The notes: generated by a model from the sequence alone, not told the origin. 5,641 nucleotides of DNA from Pedobacter sp. UBA5917 (GCF_002432345.1 NZ_DJDT01000295.1:1-5641), one strand, 5' to 3'; shown: positions 1 through 5,641, numbered from the stretch's first letter. Numbers and translations are program-made.

Positions 1-11
1 TTCCCCCATCT

Positions 12-229
12 CCATTCAATCAATCATTCATTCTATCATTTAATTATTGAAGGATTGAATTTTGAATGAGCGAATGTTTAATCTTATTTCTCCCACTCCC
101 CATTCAATCAATCATTCATTCTATCATTTAATTATTGAAGGATTGAATTTTGAATGAGCGAATGTTACTTTCAAATTCCTCCATCTCCATTCAATCATTC
201 ATTCATTCTAACATTCTATCATTTAATTA
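12..229. repeat. Tandem repeat, two exact 67-bp units plus a divergent partial unit
   Basis: Positions 12-78 and 100-166 are identical over 67 bp. A third copy at 187-229 matches the first part of the unit, with small changes including about 8 extra bases, and stops at the murQ stop codon (227-229). The units are built from words such as ATTCAATC, CATTCATTC and GAATG. Spacers of 21 and 20 bp (79-99, 167-186) differ in sequence but are both pyrimidine-rich on the plus strand. Each full unit has an internal inverted repeat: ATTCAATC at 14-21 against GATTGAAT at 53-60, and CATTC at 13-17 against GAATG at 72-76. The array lies immediately 3' of murQ, so it would be transcribed as its 3' UTR and might affect termination; that role is inference. 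No gene is seen in 1-226. Confidence 0.9.
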
Positions 230-1033
230 ATGTTGTCCCGCTTCTACCGCTTTACGTACGCTTCCGTAACGGCTTAAAAGTTCTGCGGCTTCGTCATAGG
301 CAATGTTCAATTCGTCAGCAACCATTTGCGTACCACGATCAACCAGTTTATGATTGGTTAACTGCATATCGACCATTTTATTGCCAACTACGCGTCCTAG
401 CTGTACCATTACCGTTGTACTCAACATGTTTAAAACCAGTTTTTGTGCTGTGCCCGATTTCATACGAGTAGATCCGGTAACAAATTCTGGTCCAACCACC
501 ACTTCAACCGGAAAATCAGATTCTGCGGCTATTGGTCCACCGGTATTGCAAACAATACACCCCGTTAAAATGCCATGTTTACGTGCAGTGTTCAATCCAC
601 CGATTACATAAGGTGTAGTGCCCGAAGCGGCTAGGCCCACCAAACAATCTTTCTCGTTGATATTAAATTCCAGAAGGTCTTTCCAGGCCTGTTCGGCATC
701 ATCCTCGGCAAATTCTACCGCTTTTCTGATCGCCGTATCACCACCTGCAATAATACCCACAACCCAATCAAAGGGCACGCCATAAGTAGGCGGACACTCT
801 GATGCATCTACCACGCCCAAGCGGCCACTGGTACCTGCTCCGATATAAAAAAGCCGACCGCCTTTTTTCATCCGTTCGGCAACCGCCACAGTTAATTTCT
901 CTATTTGAGGCAAAGATTTTTCAACGGCAAAGGCTACTGTTTTATCTTCGTTATTAATGCCCTGCAGAACTTCCAAAACCGACATCTGATCGATGTGGTG
1001 ATAGTTTGATTCTTGCTCGGTAACTCTGTTCAT
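227..1033 (-). CDS. murQ: N-acetylmuramic acid 6-phosphate etherase (MurQ)
   Basis: This cytoplasmic enzyme of peptidoglycan recycling cleaves the lactyl ether of MurNAc-6-phosphate to give GlcNAc-6-phosphate and D-lactate. The 268-residue product shows a SIS sugar-phosphate domain throughout. Residues 64-70 are the IGAGTSG phosphate-binding loop, 76-85 are DASECPPTYG, and 135-143 contain the AASGTTPYV segment. The family signature GPEFVTGSTRMKSGTAQKL spans 181-199. By alignment from memory, Glu79 and Glu110 match the catalytic Glu83 and Glu114 of E. coli MurQ. A short helical segment follows (about 240-266). The protein is about 30 residues shorter at the C-terminus than E. coli MurQ (298 aa), which I believe is normal for Bacteroidetes. 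The ATG at 1033 suits the family N-terminus (TEQES... INNEDKTV). The gene is divergent from the S41 protease. No MurNAc kinase, transporter or other recycling gene is adjacent. Its stop codon lies inside the last unit of the downstream repeat. Confidence 0.97.
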   Translation of the reverse strand: MNRVTEQESNYHHIDQMSVLEVLQGINNEDKTVAFAVEKSLPQIEKLTVAVAERMKKGGRLFYIGAGTSGRLGVVDASECPPTYGVPFDWVVGIIAGGDTAIRKAVEFAEDDAEQAWKDLLEFNINEKDCLVGLAASGTTPYVIGGLNTARKHGILTGCIVCNTGGPIAAESDFPVEVVVGPEFVTGSTRMKSGTAQKLVLNMLSTTVMVQLGRVVGNKMVDMQLTNHKLVDRGTQMVADELNIAYDEAAELLSRYGSVRKAVEAGQH

Positions 1034-1088
1034 AAATTTAATTTTGATAAAATTCGGTAAATTCTTTCTAAAATCTACCTAAAAAAAA

Positions 1089-1120
1089 CAAAAATATCAA
1101 GCATAATGCCCAATCAACAA
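1089..1120 (-). promoter_or_regulatory. Candidate Bacteroidetes-type promoter for murQ
   Basis: Read on the minus strand, 1096-1089 is TATTTTTG, a perfect match to the Bacteroidetes -7 consensus TAnnTTTG. Upstream, TTGTTG at 1120-1115 supplies a -33 TTG at a spacing of 18 or 21 bp. Transcription would start near 1083, leaving a leader of about 50 nt before the ATG at 1033. There is no Shine-Dalgarno sequence, as usual for the phylum. Assignment is by motif only. Confidence 0.55.
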
Positions 1121-1204
1121 TCGCCAGGCGTTAATTATTGTTAAATATTATAAACAAAAGACACGAAAATGCAGTTAAAAAATAGATCAACCCGCTAATT
1201 TTCA

Positions 1205-1212
1205 TAAATTTG
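1205..1212 (+). promoter_or_regulatory. Candidate -7 box for the S41 protease gene
   Basis: TAAATTTG matches the Bacteroidetes -7 consensus TAnnTTTG exactly and ends 11 bp before the ATG at 1224. If used, the leader would be only about 5-8 nt, so the mRNA would be nearly leaderless. No good -33 TTG lies 17-23 bp upstream, which lowers confidence. The 190-bp intergenic region also has an A8 run at 1081-1088 and an AT-rich stretch around 1131-1160, with no sign of a small gene. Confidence 0.45.
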
Positions 1213-1223
1213 CGCTAAGACCG

Positions 1224-2831
1224 ATGAAAAAAAATACCCGTACCAATATACTGATCGCTGTAAGCTATTCTGTAATTTTAATAGCGGGTATGTTTTTGGG
1301 CATAAAATTCATTAAAGACCAAGGCTTTGGTGTTAAAAAAAGCCCTCAGCTGGCCAATAACAGCGAAGAGAAATTAAACGAAATCCTCCACATCATCAAC
1401 GGTAATTATGTTGATGACATCAATACCGATTCACTTCAAAATTTACCGATTGACAGTGTGCTGCACCAGCTCGATCCACATAGTGTTTACCTGCCACCAA
1501 CGGATGCGCAGGATATGACCGATAACCTGGAAGGAAATTTTGAAGGCGTGGGCATAGAATACTATATGCTTAACGATACCATGATGGTTACAGGTGTGGT
1601 AAAAGACGGCCCGGCTTATCAGGCAGGTATCAAATTAGGTGATAAAATCTTAAGTATCGATAGTGCTGTTGTAAGTGGCAGAAACCTACCAAAAGACCAG
1701 TTAACAGGCCGTTTTAAAGGCAAAGCCGGAACCGGGGTAAGTGTGGTATTGTTACACCCGGGTATAACGCAGAGCAACCGCATTATGGTTACCCGCGGCA
1801 AGGTAAATATCAGCAGCATTGATGCAGCATATATGATCAATAATGAAACGGGTTATGTGCGTATCAGTAAATTTGGGGCCAATACCGACAACGACTTCTC
1901 CGTTGCAGCAAATAACCTGAAGGCTAAGGGTATGAAAAAACTGATCCTCGATCTCCGTGATAATGGTGGTGGCTATTTTACTGCCGCAACAGGCCTGGCT
2001 GATCAGTTTTTACCAGAAAACAAACTGATTGTTTACACACAGGGCAAACACGAGCCGCGCACCGATTATTTTTCTACCGGAACCGGTGCTTTCCAAAATG
2101 GAAAACTTGCAGTTTTGATCAATGAAAATACGGCTTCTGCAAGTGAAATTGTGGCTGGTGCTATCCAGGATCTGGGCAGGGGGATTATTGTAGGCCGCCG
2201 TTCTTTTGGAAAAGGCCTGGTGCAGGAACAATTTGCCTTTGGCGATGGCTCGGCACTTAACTTAACCATTGCAAGATATTACACACCATCGGGCCGGAGC
2301 ATCCAGAAATCGTACAAAAAAGGTTACGATGCCTATAAACATGAACTCGATGAGCGTATGATGGACGGAGAATTAACCGGCGACCGTACTTCTTTTCAGG
2401 ATTCTGTTGAGAAGACCGAAGGAGTTAATGTTCAACCCAACAAAAAAATCAAAACTGTTGGCGGTATCCAACCAGATATATTTGTAAAACTCGACACCAC
2501 CGGATACAATAAATTCTACAGCAATTTAGTAAGTAAAAAAATACTTTCTGATTATGTATTCAATGTGCTTACCGCAAAGTATAGTGCTACTTTTGTAGAT
2601 CAGTATATTAACATCTTTACTTTAAACGATAATGATTTTAAAGATTTTATCGGTTTCCTTCAACGTAAAAATGTTCCGATAGACCGTTTTCAGCTTTACA
2701 ACTCAAAAACAGTAATCCTAAATGATTTAAAAGCATTGCTTTGCCGTTATTACCTGGGCGATGTGGGTTATTATAAAGCAGCCAACCAAACCGATAATGC
2801 CGTAAGGCAGGCGCTACTTAACCTGCAGTAA
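1224..2831 (+). CDS. S41 family C-terminal processing protease with PDZ domain
   Basis: This 535-residue serine protease of the tail-specific (Ctp/Prc) family acts in the periplasm. A basic N-terminus (MKKNTR) and one hydrophobic segment at about residues 9-30 form a signal peptide or membrane anchor; no lipobox Cys is present. A helical region (48-105) leads to a PDZ domain at about 106-195, starting with GVGIEY and containing AGIKLGDKILSID. The S41 catalytic core spans about 205-365, with LILDLRDNGGG at 240-250. Spacing from CtpB and Prc gives the catalytic Ser305 (in NENTASASE), Lys330 (in FGKG) and Gln334. The end of the core reads YYTPSGRSIQK. An extension of about 110 residues follows (425-535), helical in character, as in Bacteroidetes homologues of 530-560 aa. 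Codons 2-4 form an A8 run (1227-1234), which is slippage-prone but in frame here. The gene is divergent from murQ. Its physiological substrate cannot be told from sequence. Confidence 0.96.
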   Translation: MKKNTRTNILIAVSYSVILIAGMFLGIKFIKDQGFGVKKSPQLANNSEEKLNEILHIINGNYVDDINTDSLQNLPIDSVLHQLDPHSVYLPPTDAQDMTDNLEGNFEGVGIEYYMLNDTMMVTGVVKDGPAYQAGIKLGDKILSIDSAVVSGRNLPKDQLTGRFKGKAGTGVSVVLLHPGITQSNRIMVTRGKVNISSIDAAYMINNETGYVRISKFGANTDNDFSVAANNLKAKGMKKLILDLRDNGGGYFTAATGLADQFLPENKLIVYTQGKHEPRTDYFSTGTGAFQNGKLAVLINENTASASEIVAGAIQDLGRGIIVGRRSFGKGLVQEQFAFGDGSALNLTIARYYTPSGRSIQKSYKKGYDAYKHELDERMMDGELTGDRTSFQDSVEKTEGVNVQPNKKIKTVGGIQPDIFVKLDTTGYNKFYSNLVSKKILSDYVFNVLTAKYSATFVDQYINIFTLNDNDFKDFIGFLQRKNVPIDRFQLYNSKTVILNDLKALLCRYYLGDVGYYKAANQTDNAVRQALLNLQ

Positions 2832-2956
2832 CCATATATTATACTTTACCAAGCTTAAGTGAGCAGCATGCTTCGATTTTAAATTTCAAAAACAACACAC
2901 AAATCAATATAATATTCTTATTTAAATCAAAATAAAGAAACTATATTTCGATTTAT

Positions 2957-2964
2957 TAATTTTG
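2957..2964 (+). promoter_or_regulatory. Candidate -7 box for the decarboxylase gene
   Basis: TAATTTTG is an exact TAnnTTTG match, 19 bp before the ATG at 2984, giving a predicted leader of roughly 13-16 nt. No clear TTG -33 element lies at the expected distance. It sits at the end of a 152-bp AT-rich gap (2832-2983), which supports independent transcription from the protease gene. The gap also has AGCATGCT at 2865-2872, an 8-bp palindrome too short to call a terminator. Confidence 0.45.
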
Positions 2965-2983
2965 CCTGCAAATCATATCAGTT

Positions 2984-4117
2984 ATGGAAATAAGCAGGCT
3001 ACAGGCAAAAGATCAAAAAGTTTTAAACGATTTATTGGAAAAGGTTAAGGAACAGACTGAATTATTTTTGGGCTACCCCGTATCAAAAGATTTTGATTAT
3101 CAGGCATTATCCGATTTCTTAAAATACCCGATGAATAACCTTGGTGATCCATTTGTTGCCTCTACTTATGGTGTTGGATCGCGTGAACTGGAAAAAGAAG
3201 TAGTCGGTTTTTTTGCCGAACTGTTCCGCGCACCTAAAGATAACTGGTGGGGTTATGTAACCAACGGAGGTTCGGAAGGTAATCTTTACGGTTTATACCT
3301 GGCGAGAGAGCTACATCCGAAAGCAATGGTTTATTACTCTGAAGCCACACATTATAGCGTCCAAAAAAACCTGCACCTGCTCAATATGCCAAATATTGTA
3401 ATCCGTACGCAGGAAAACGGTGAAATTGATTACGAAGATCTGGAAAATACCATCAGGATGAACCGCCAGATCCCGGTCATTATTATGGCCAACATCGGCA
3501 CCACCATGACGGAGGCACGTGACGATGTGGCCAAGATTAAAACCATTTTAAAAAGAATGGCCATCCAGCATTATTATATCCATGCCGATGCAGCACTCTC
3601 TGGCACCTATAGCGCTTTGATTGAACCCAGGCCGGCTTTCGATTTTGAAGACGGCGCCGATAGCATTGCCATTAGCGGGCATAAATTTTTTGGCTCGCCG
3701 ATGCCCTGCGGAGTGGTGGTGGCTAAAAAATCAAACCGTGATCGGATTGCCCGATCGGTTGCTTATATCGGAAGTGTTGATACCACCATTACAGGATCGA
3801 GAAATGGACATAGTCCGTTATTTTTATGGCATACTATTAAACGTTTGGGGCTGGCTGGCCTGAAAGATAGAACCATGCACAGTTTGGCAACCGCGGCTTA
3901 TACTGAAGAAAAACTTAAAGAAACAGGTATTGCTGCATGGCGGAACCCAAATGCCATAACAGTAAATTTTCCTACTCCATCCACAGCAATCTGCAAAAAA
4001 TGGCAATTAGCTGCAGAACAGGGAAATTCGCACATCATCTGTATGCCCAACGTAACCAAAGCACATATTGACTTATTTATAAGCGATTTAAAAGCCGAGA
4101 TAATTTTACAGGATTAA
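2984..4117 (+). CDS. PLP-dependent group II amino acid decarboxylase, histidine/serine decarboxylase-like
   Basis: The 377-residue product matches in length and along its whole sequence the PLP-dependent histidine decarboxylases of Gram-negative bacteria (Morganella type, 378 aa). Such enzymes decarboxylate histidine to histamine in the cytosol. Key sites are visible: WGYVTNGGSEGN (89-100) for phosphate and cofactor contacts, THYSV (122-126) with His123 expected to stack on the PLP ring, ANIGTT (169-174), HADAALSG (200-207) with Asp202 for the pyridine nitrogen, and SGHKFFGSPMPCG (231-243) with Lys234 as Schiff-base lysine. TGSRNGHSPL (270-279) and AWRNPNAITV (318-327) complete the family pattern. 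Residues 51-69 (NNLGDPFVASTYGVGSREL) differ from the NNCGDW...NSFDFEKE I recall in Morganella and Acinetobacter enzymes. They resemble the NNLGDPF..SNYGVHSR loop of plant serine decarboxylases, so serine to ethanolamine is a real alternative. No amino acid/amine antiporter is adjacent. Decarboxylase fold is near certain; substrate is not. Confidence 0.93.
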   Translation: MEISRLQAKDQKVLNDLLEKVKEQTELFLGYPVSKDFDYQALSDFLKYPMNNLGDPFVASTYGVGSRELEKEVVGFFAELFRAPKDNWWGYVTNGGSEGNLYGLYLARELHPKAMVYYSEATHYSVQKNLHLLNMPNIVIRTQENGEIDYEDLENTIRMNRQIPVIIMANIGTTMTEARDDVAKIKTILKRMAIQHYYIHADAALSGTYSALIEPRPAFDFEDGADSIAISGHKFFGSPMPCGVVVAKKSNRDRIARSVAYIGSVDTTITGSRNGHSPLFLWHTIKRLGLAGLKDRTMHSLATAAYTEEKLKETGIAAWRNPNAITVNFPTPSTAICKKWQLAAEQGNSHIICMPNVTKAHIDLFISDLKAEIILQD

Positions 4118-4196
4118 CACGATACAAACTTTTGAATGACCATAATGTTTAATAGCAACGTTAACTTAGTATTACAAAACCTTTAAACATAAAAGC

Positions 4197-4793
4197 ATGA
4201 AAATAATAATTGTAGGCGCAACAGGAACATTAGGCAAAAAAGTAGCTGATGCCTTTGCCGAAAAACACGAAGTAATCCGCGTGGGGAATACCAAAGGTGA
4301 TGTTCAGGTAGATATTACAGATGAGGCATCGATTAAAGCGATGTACGAGAAAATCGGCGCTTTTGATGCCCTGATCAGCACCAGTGGAAAGGGACCGTTT
4401 GCGCCGGTAAAGCAGTTGACCGGCGAAACATTTAAAAGCGGATTGCTTGATAAATTATTGGGACAGGTTAATCTGGTACTTATTGGCCAGCATTACATCA
4501 ACAAAGGCGGTTCTTTTAGCTTAACTTCTGGAATATTGGCCGATCATCCGGTTGCAGCCGGCTCCGTTTTAAGCGCGATAAACGGCGGCTTAAATTCTTT
4601 TGTGATTGCATCAGCACCCGAACTTGAAAACAGTGTACGTATCAACGCAATCAGCCCGAATGTGGTAGAAGATTCTCCATCTTATTTTGATTCTTTCCCA
4701 GGAGAAATACCTGTTACGATGGAAAAAGTGGTTAAAGCTTTTGAAAAAAGTGTTCTGGGCATTGTTACCGGGCAGGTGATAAAGGTTTATTAG
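4197..4793 (+). CDS. Short SDR-fold protein without the YxxxK active site (Lin1944-like)
   Basis: The 198-residue protein has a Rossmann-type short-chain dehydrogenase/reductase fold. MKIIIVGATGTLGKK at the N-terminus gives strand beta-1 and the glycine motif G7-x-x-G10-x-x-G13, which also supports this start. Asp39 (VDITD) is the usual position following beta-3, FDALISTSGKGPF (56-68) replaces the classical NNAG segment, and SFSLTSG (106-112) holds the strand that normally carries the catalytic Ser. Where Tyr-x-x-x-Lys is expected, the sequence reads LSAIN (125-129), so Tyr aligns with Leu125 and Lys with Asn129. RINAISPNVVEDSP (148-161) is the usual SDR post-catalytic loop. This fits the subgroup around Listeria Lin1944, described as SDRs without typical active-site residues and of unknown function. 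The gene starts 79 bp after the decarboxylase on the same strand, and co-transcription is possible. A weak TAACTTAG at 4162-4169 could be its own -7 box. Function unknown. Confidence 0.9.
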   Translation: MKIIIVGATGTLGKKVADAFAEKHEVIRVGNTKGDVQVDITDEASIKAMYEKIGAFDALISTSGKGPFAPVKQLTGETFKSGLLDKLLGQVNLVLIGQHYINKGGSFSLTSGILADHPVAAGSVLSAINGGLNSFVIASAPELENSVRINAISPNVVEDSPSYFDSFPGEIPVTMEKVVKAFEKSVLGIVTGQVIKVY

Positions 4794-4841
4794 TTTTCGC
4801 TAAAAGAGGTTGTATCATAAGCCTGGTTTTGTCTATGCGTT

Positions 4842-4910
4842 TGTCATGTTGAGCCTGTCGAACATCTCGTAAAGTTTTACGGAAGGTCCTTCGACAAGCT
4901 CAGGATGACA
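4842..4910. repeat. Imperfect inverted repeat with paired hairpins (REP/BIME-like)
   Basis: The left arm starts TGTCAT (4842-4847) and the right arm ends ATGACA (4905-4910). Over 21 bp the arms are inverted copies, TGTCATxxTGAGCxTGTCGAA, differing at three positions. Between them is a perfect 14-bp stem-loop, CGTAAA-GT-TTTACG (4868-4881). Each arm can also fold alone: ATGTTGA (4846-4852) with TC/AACAT (4858-4865, one bulged G), and TCCT (4887-4890) with AGGA (4902-4905). It lies between the SDR stop and the GNAT promoter and could also act as a transcription terminator or barrier. I recall this TGTCATCCTGAGC...TCGA repeat as common in Bacteroidetes genomes. Confidence 0.85.
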
Positions 4911-4965
4911 GTTGTGATTCTTTATACCTTGCAAATCTATTTTTAACAAAAGCTTGTTGCAAAAT

Positions 4966-4998
4966 TTTGGTTATTCAAAAGCCAAACTATTATATTAG
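4966..4998 (+). promoter_or_regulatory. Candidate promoter for the GNAT gene
   Basis: TTTG at 4966-4969 is a good -33 element. After 21 bp, TATATTAG at 4991-4998 matches TAnnTTTG in five of six fixed positions. A start near 5003 would give a leader of about 15 nt before the ATG at 5019. The gene is 225 bp beyond the SDR stop and behind a hairpin repeat, so an own promoter is expected. Motif evidence only. Confidence 0.45.
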
Positions 4999-5009
4999 TC
5001 TGTCTAATA
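4993..5009. promoter_or_regulatory. Inverted repeat overlapping the GNAT promoter, possible operator
   Basis: TATTAG and CTAATA (4993-4998, 5004-5009) are perfect 6-bp inverted half-sites around a 5-bp centre. The site overlaps the proposed -7 box and ends 9 bp before the ATG. That position would suit a repressor, but an AT-rich 6-bp dyad can occur by chance, and no regulator gene is nearby. Confidence 0.3.
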
Positions 5010-5018
5010 ATTCCAAAT

Positions 5019-5525
5019 ATGATAGAAACCGAACGCCTCATTTTAAAGCCTTTAACGCACAACCAACTTTTAAAATACATTAAAGACGACCATTCGCTCG
5101 AAAAGGAATTTGGCCTTTTACCCACCAAGAAAAACATCTCCCATTCTCTGCACGATGCCTTAGAAGAAACCATTTTACCCAATGTTTTTGATAAGGATAA
5201 GGATTACCTGTACCACACCTTATGGACGATCATTTCAAAACCAGACCATAGGATGATAGGCGACATCTGTTTTGTAGGTGAGCCGGACCCAAACGGGGAA
5301 ATTGAAATTGGCTACGGCACTTATGAGGAATTCAGGGGTAAAGGATTCATGACGGAAGCGGTTGGCAGAATAATCGAATGGGCAAAAGAACAACCGAAAG
5401 TGAAATCTATTTTTGCTGCAACCACAAAAGATAACGTGGCATCGTATTCTATATTAGAAAAAAACAACTTTATCCATATCGGAGAAGTTGACGATATGTT
5501 AAGCTGGAAAATTGAACTTAAATAG
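5019..5525 (+). CDS. GNAT family N-acetyltransferase, RimJ/RimL-like
   Basis: The 168-residue protein has the layout of the Acetyltransf_3 (RimJ/RimL) branch, which moves an acetyl group from acetyl-CoA to an amine on a protein or small molecule. The N-terminal ETERLILKPLT (3-13) is typical of the branch and fixes the start. WTIISKPDHRMIGDICF (69-85) is the beta-2/beta-3 region. EIEIGYGTYEEFRGKGFMTEA (94-114) carries acetyl-CoA-binding motif A with R106-G-K-G-F-M. ATTKDNVASYSILEKNNFIHIG (134-155) is motif B, with Asn139 and Tyr143 in conserved places. Length is normal for the family. No signal peptide or membrane segment is seen, so it is cytosolic. It stands alone on the plus strand with a likely promoter and a hairpin repeat on each side. 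Its substrate cannot be predicted; ribosomal protein modification should not be assumed from the family name. Confidence 0.92.
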   Translation: MIETERLILKPLTHNQLLKYIKDDHSLEKEFGLLPTKKNISHSLHDALEETILPNVFDKDKDYLYHTLWTIISKPDHRMIGDICFVGEPDPNGEIEIGYGTYEEFRGKGFMTEAVGRIIEWAKEQPKVKSIFAATTKDNVASYSILEKNNFIHIGEVDDMLSWKIELK

Positions 5526-5550
5526 GTTTGGAGGGATTAGTTATACCTCG

Positions 5551-5641
5551 TTCGTCATCCTGATCCGATAGCTATCGGATTTATTTCAGGATCTGATTAA
5601 AAGATTTAATGACAGCATGAAAGATGCTGAACCAAGTTCAG
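5551..5641. repeat. Second REP/BIME-like repeat, cut by the window end
   Basis: A first hairpin arm pairs ATCCTGA (5557-5563) with TCAGGAT (5586-5592), and its loop holds the palindrome at 5563-5580. A second arm begins ATGCTGAAC (5624-5632) and folds back through CTGAAC/GTTCAG (5627-5632, 5636-5641) with a CAA loop. It would pair further just beyond the window. CAGCAT (5613-5618) can alternatively pair with ATGCTG (5624-5629). The outer GTCAT start is shared with the element at 4842-4910, which suggests one repeat family. It lies 3' of the GNAT gene and may also work as its terminator. Confidence 0.7.
5563..5580. repeat. Perfect 18-bp palindrome ATCCGATAGCTATCGGAT
   Basis: The sequence is identical to its reverse complement over 18 bp, centred between 5571 and 5572. 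It sits in the loop of the first hairpin arm of the repeat at 5551-5641. Removing the 15 bp 5564-5578 would leave an ordinary short hairpin, CCTGA-ATTTATT-TCAGG, so the palindrome looks inserted into the repeat. That history is inference. Confidence 0.85.

Noticed and set aside
12..229. Repeat-spacer geometry that superficially recalls a CRISPR array
   Set aside because: The repeat is 67 bp, spacers are only 20-21 bp and low-complexity, there are two full copies, and no cas gene is present.
154..611. Plus-strand open frames at 154-471 and 354-611
   Set aside because: They lie opposite murQ, which has full family motifs; the first starts inside the repeat array, and their translations show no recognisable domain.
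1122..1130. CGCC-A-GGCG odd palindrome in the divergent intergenic region
   Set aside because: Nine bases with a one-base centre cannot form a hairpin and are too short to call an operator without comparison to other genomes.
1619..2269. Minus-strand open frames of 60-75 codons inside the S41 protease gene
   Set aside because: They are antisense to the conserved PDZ and catalytic core and show no protein-like features of their own.
2851..2880. Possible terminator after the protease gene (AAGC/GCTT arms, AGCATGCT, then ATTTT)
   Set aside because: The pairing is only 4 bp or a loopless 8-bp palindrome, and the T-run is short; not enough for a terminator call.
4943..5182. Minus-strand 79-codon open frame across the GNAT start
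   Set aside because: It overlaps the conserved N-terminus of the GNAT protein and the promoter region, with no recognisable motif.
1..5641. A novel multi-gene defence or biosynthetic system
   Set aside because: All five genes belong to common housekeeping or metabolic families, on two strands with separate promoter candidates; no effector, toxin, nuclease, transposase or regulator gene is seen.

Overview
This window looks like ordinary chromosome from a Bacteroidetes bacterium, most likely a Sphingobacteriaceae (Pedobacter-like) species. Several things point there: AT-rich gaps, starts without a Shine-Dalgarno sequence, TAnnTTTG-type -7 promoter boxes, a long S41 protease with a Bacteroidetes-style C-terminal extension, and TGTCAT...ATGACA hairpin repeats of a kind I recall from that group. 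The genus is an inference, because no rRNA or marker gene is present.

Layout. Positions 1-229 hold a tandem repeat: two identical 67-bp units 88 bp apart and a third, divergent and truncated unit. The third unit runs into the stop codon of murQ (minus strand, 227-1033), a MurNAc-6-phosphate etherase of peptidoglycan recycling. A 190-bp divergent intergenic region carries a promoter candidate on each strand and leads to an S41 C-terminal processing protease (1224-2831), a membrane-anchored or exported periplasmic enzyme with PDZ and Ser/Lys catalytic motifs. A 152-bp gap with a promoter box follows. Next comes a PLP-dependent amino acid decarboxylase (2984-4117), of the type usually annotated as histidine decarboxylase, though one loop recalls plant serine decarboxylase. 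After 79 bp lies a short SDR-fold protein (4197-4793) that keeps the nucleotide-binding glycine motif but lacks the catalytic Tyr-x-x-x-Lys. A GNAT acetyltransferase of the RimJ/RimL type (5019-5525) follows. Paired-hairpin repeats flank it at 4842-4910 and from about 5551 past the window end.

How the genes work together. I see no multi-gene system. murQ and the protease are divergent and both act on cell-envelope metabolism or proteins, but nothing here shows a functional link. The decarboxylase and SDR could be co-transcribed. The GNAT gene appears to be its own unit with a promoter and a small inverted repeat. The least ordinary material is the non-coding repeat content, the SDR without an active site, and the uncertain substrate of the decarboxylase. 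I found no tRNA, rRNA, CRISPR array, transposase or phage gene.
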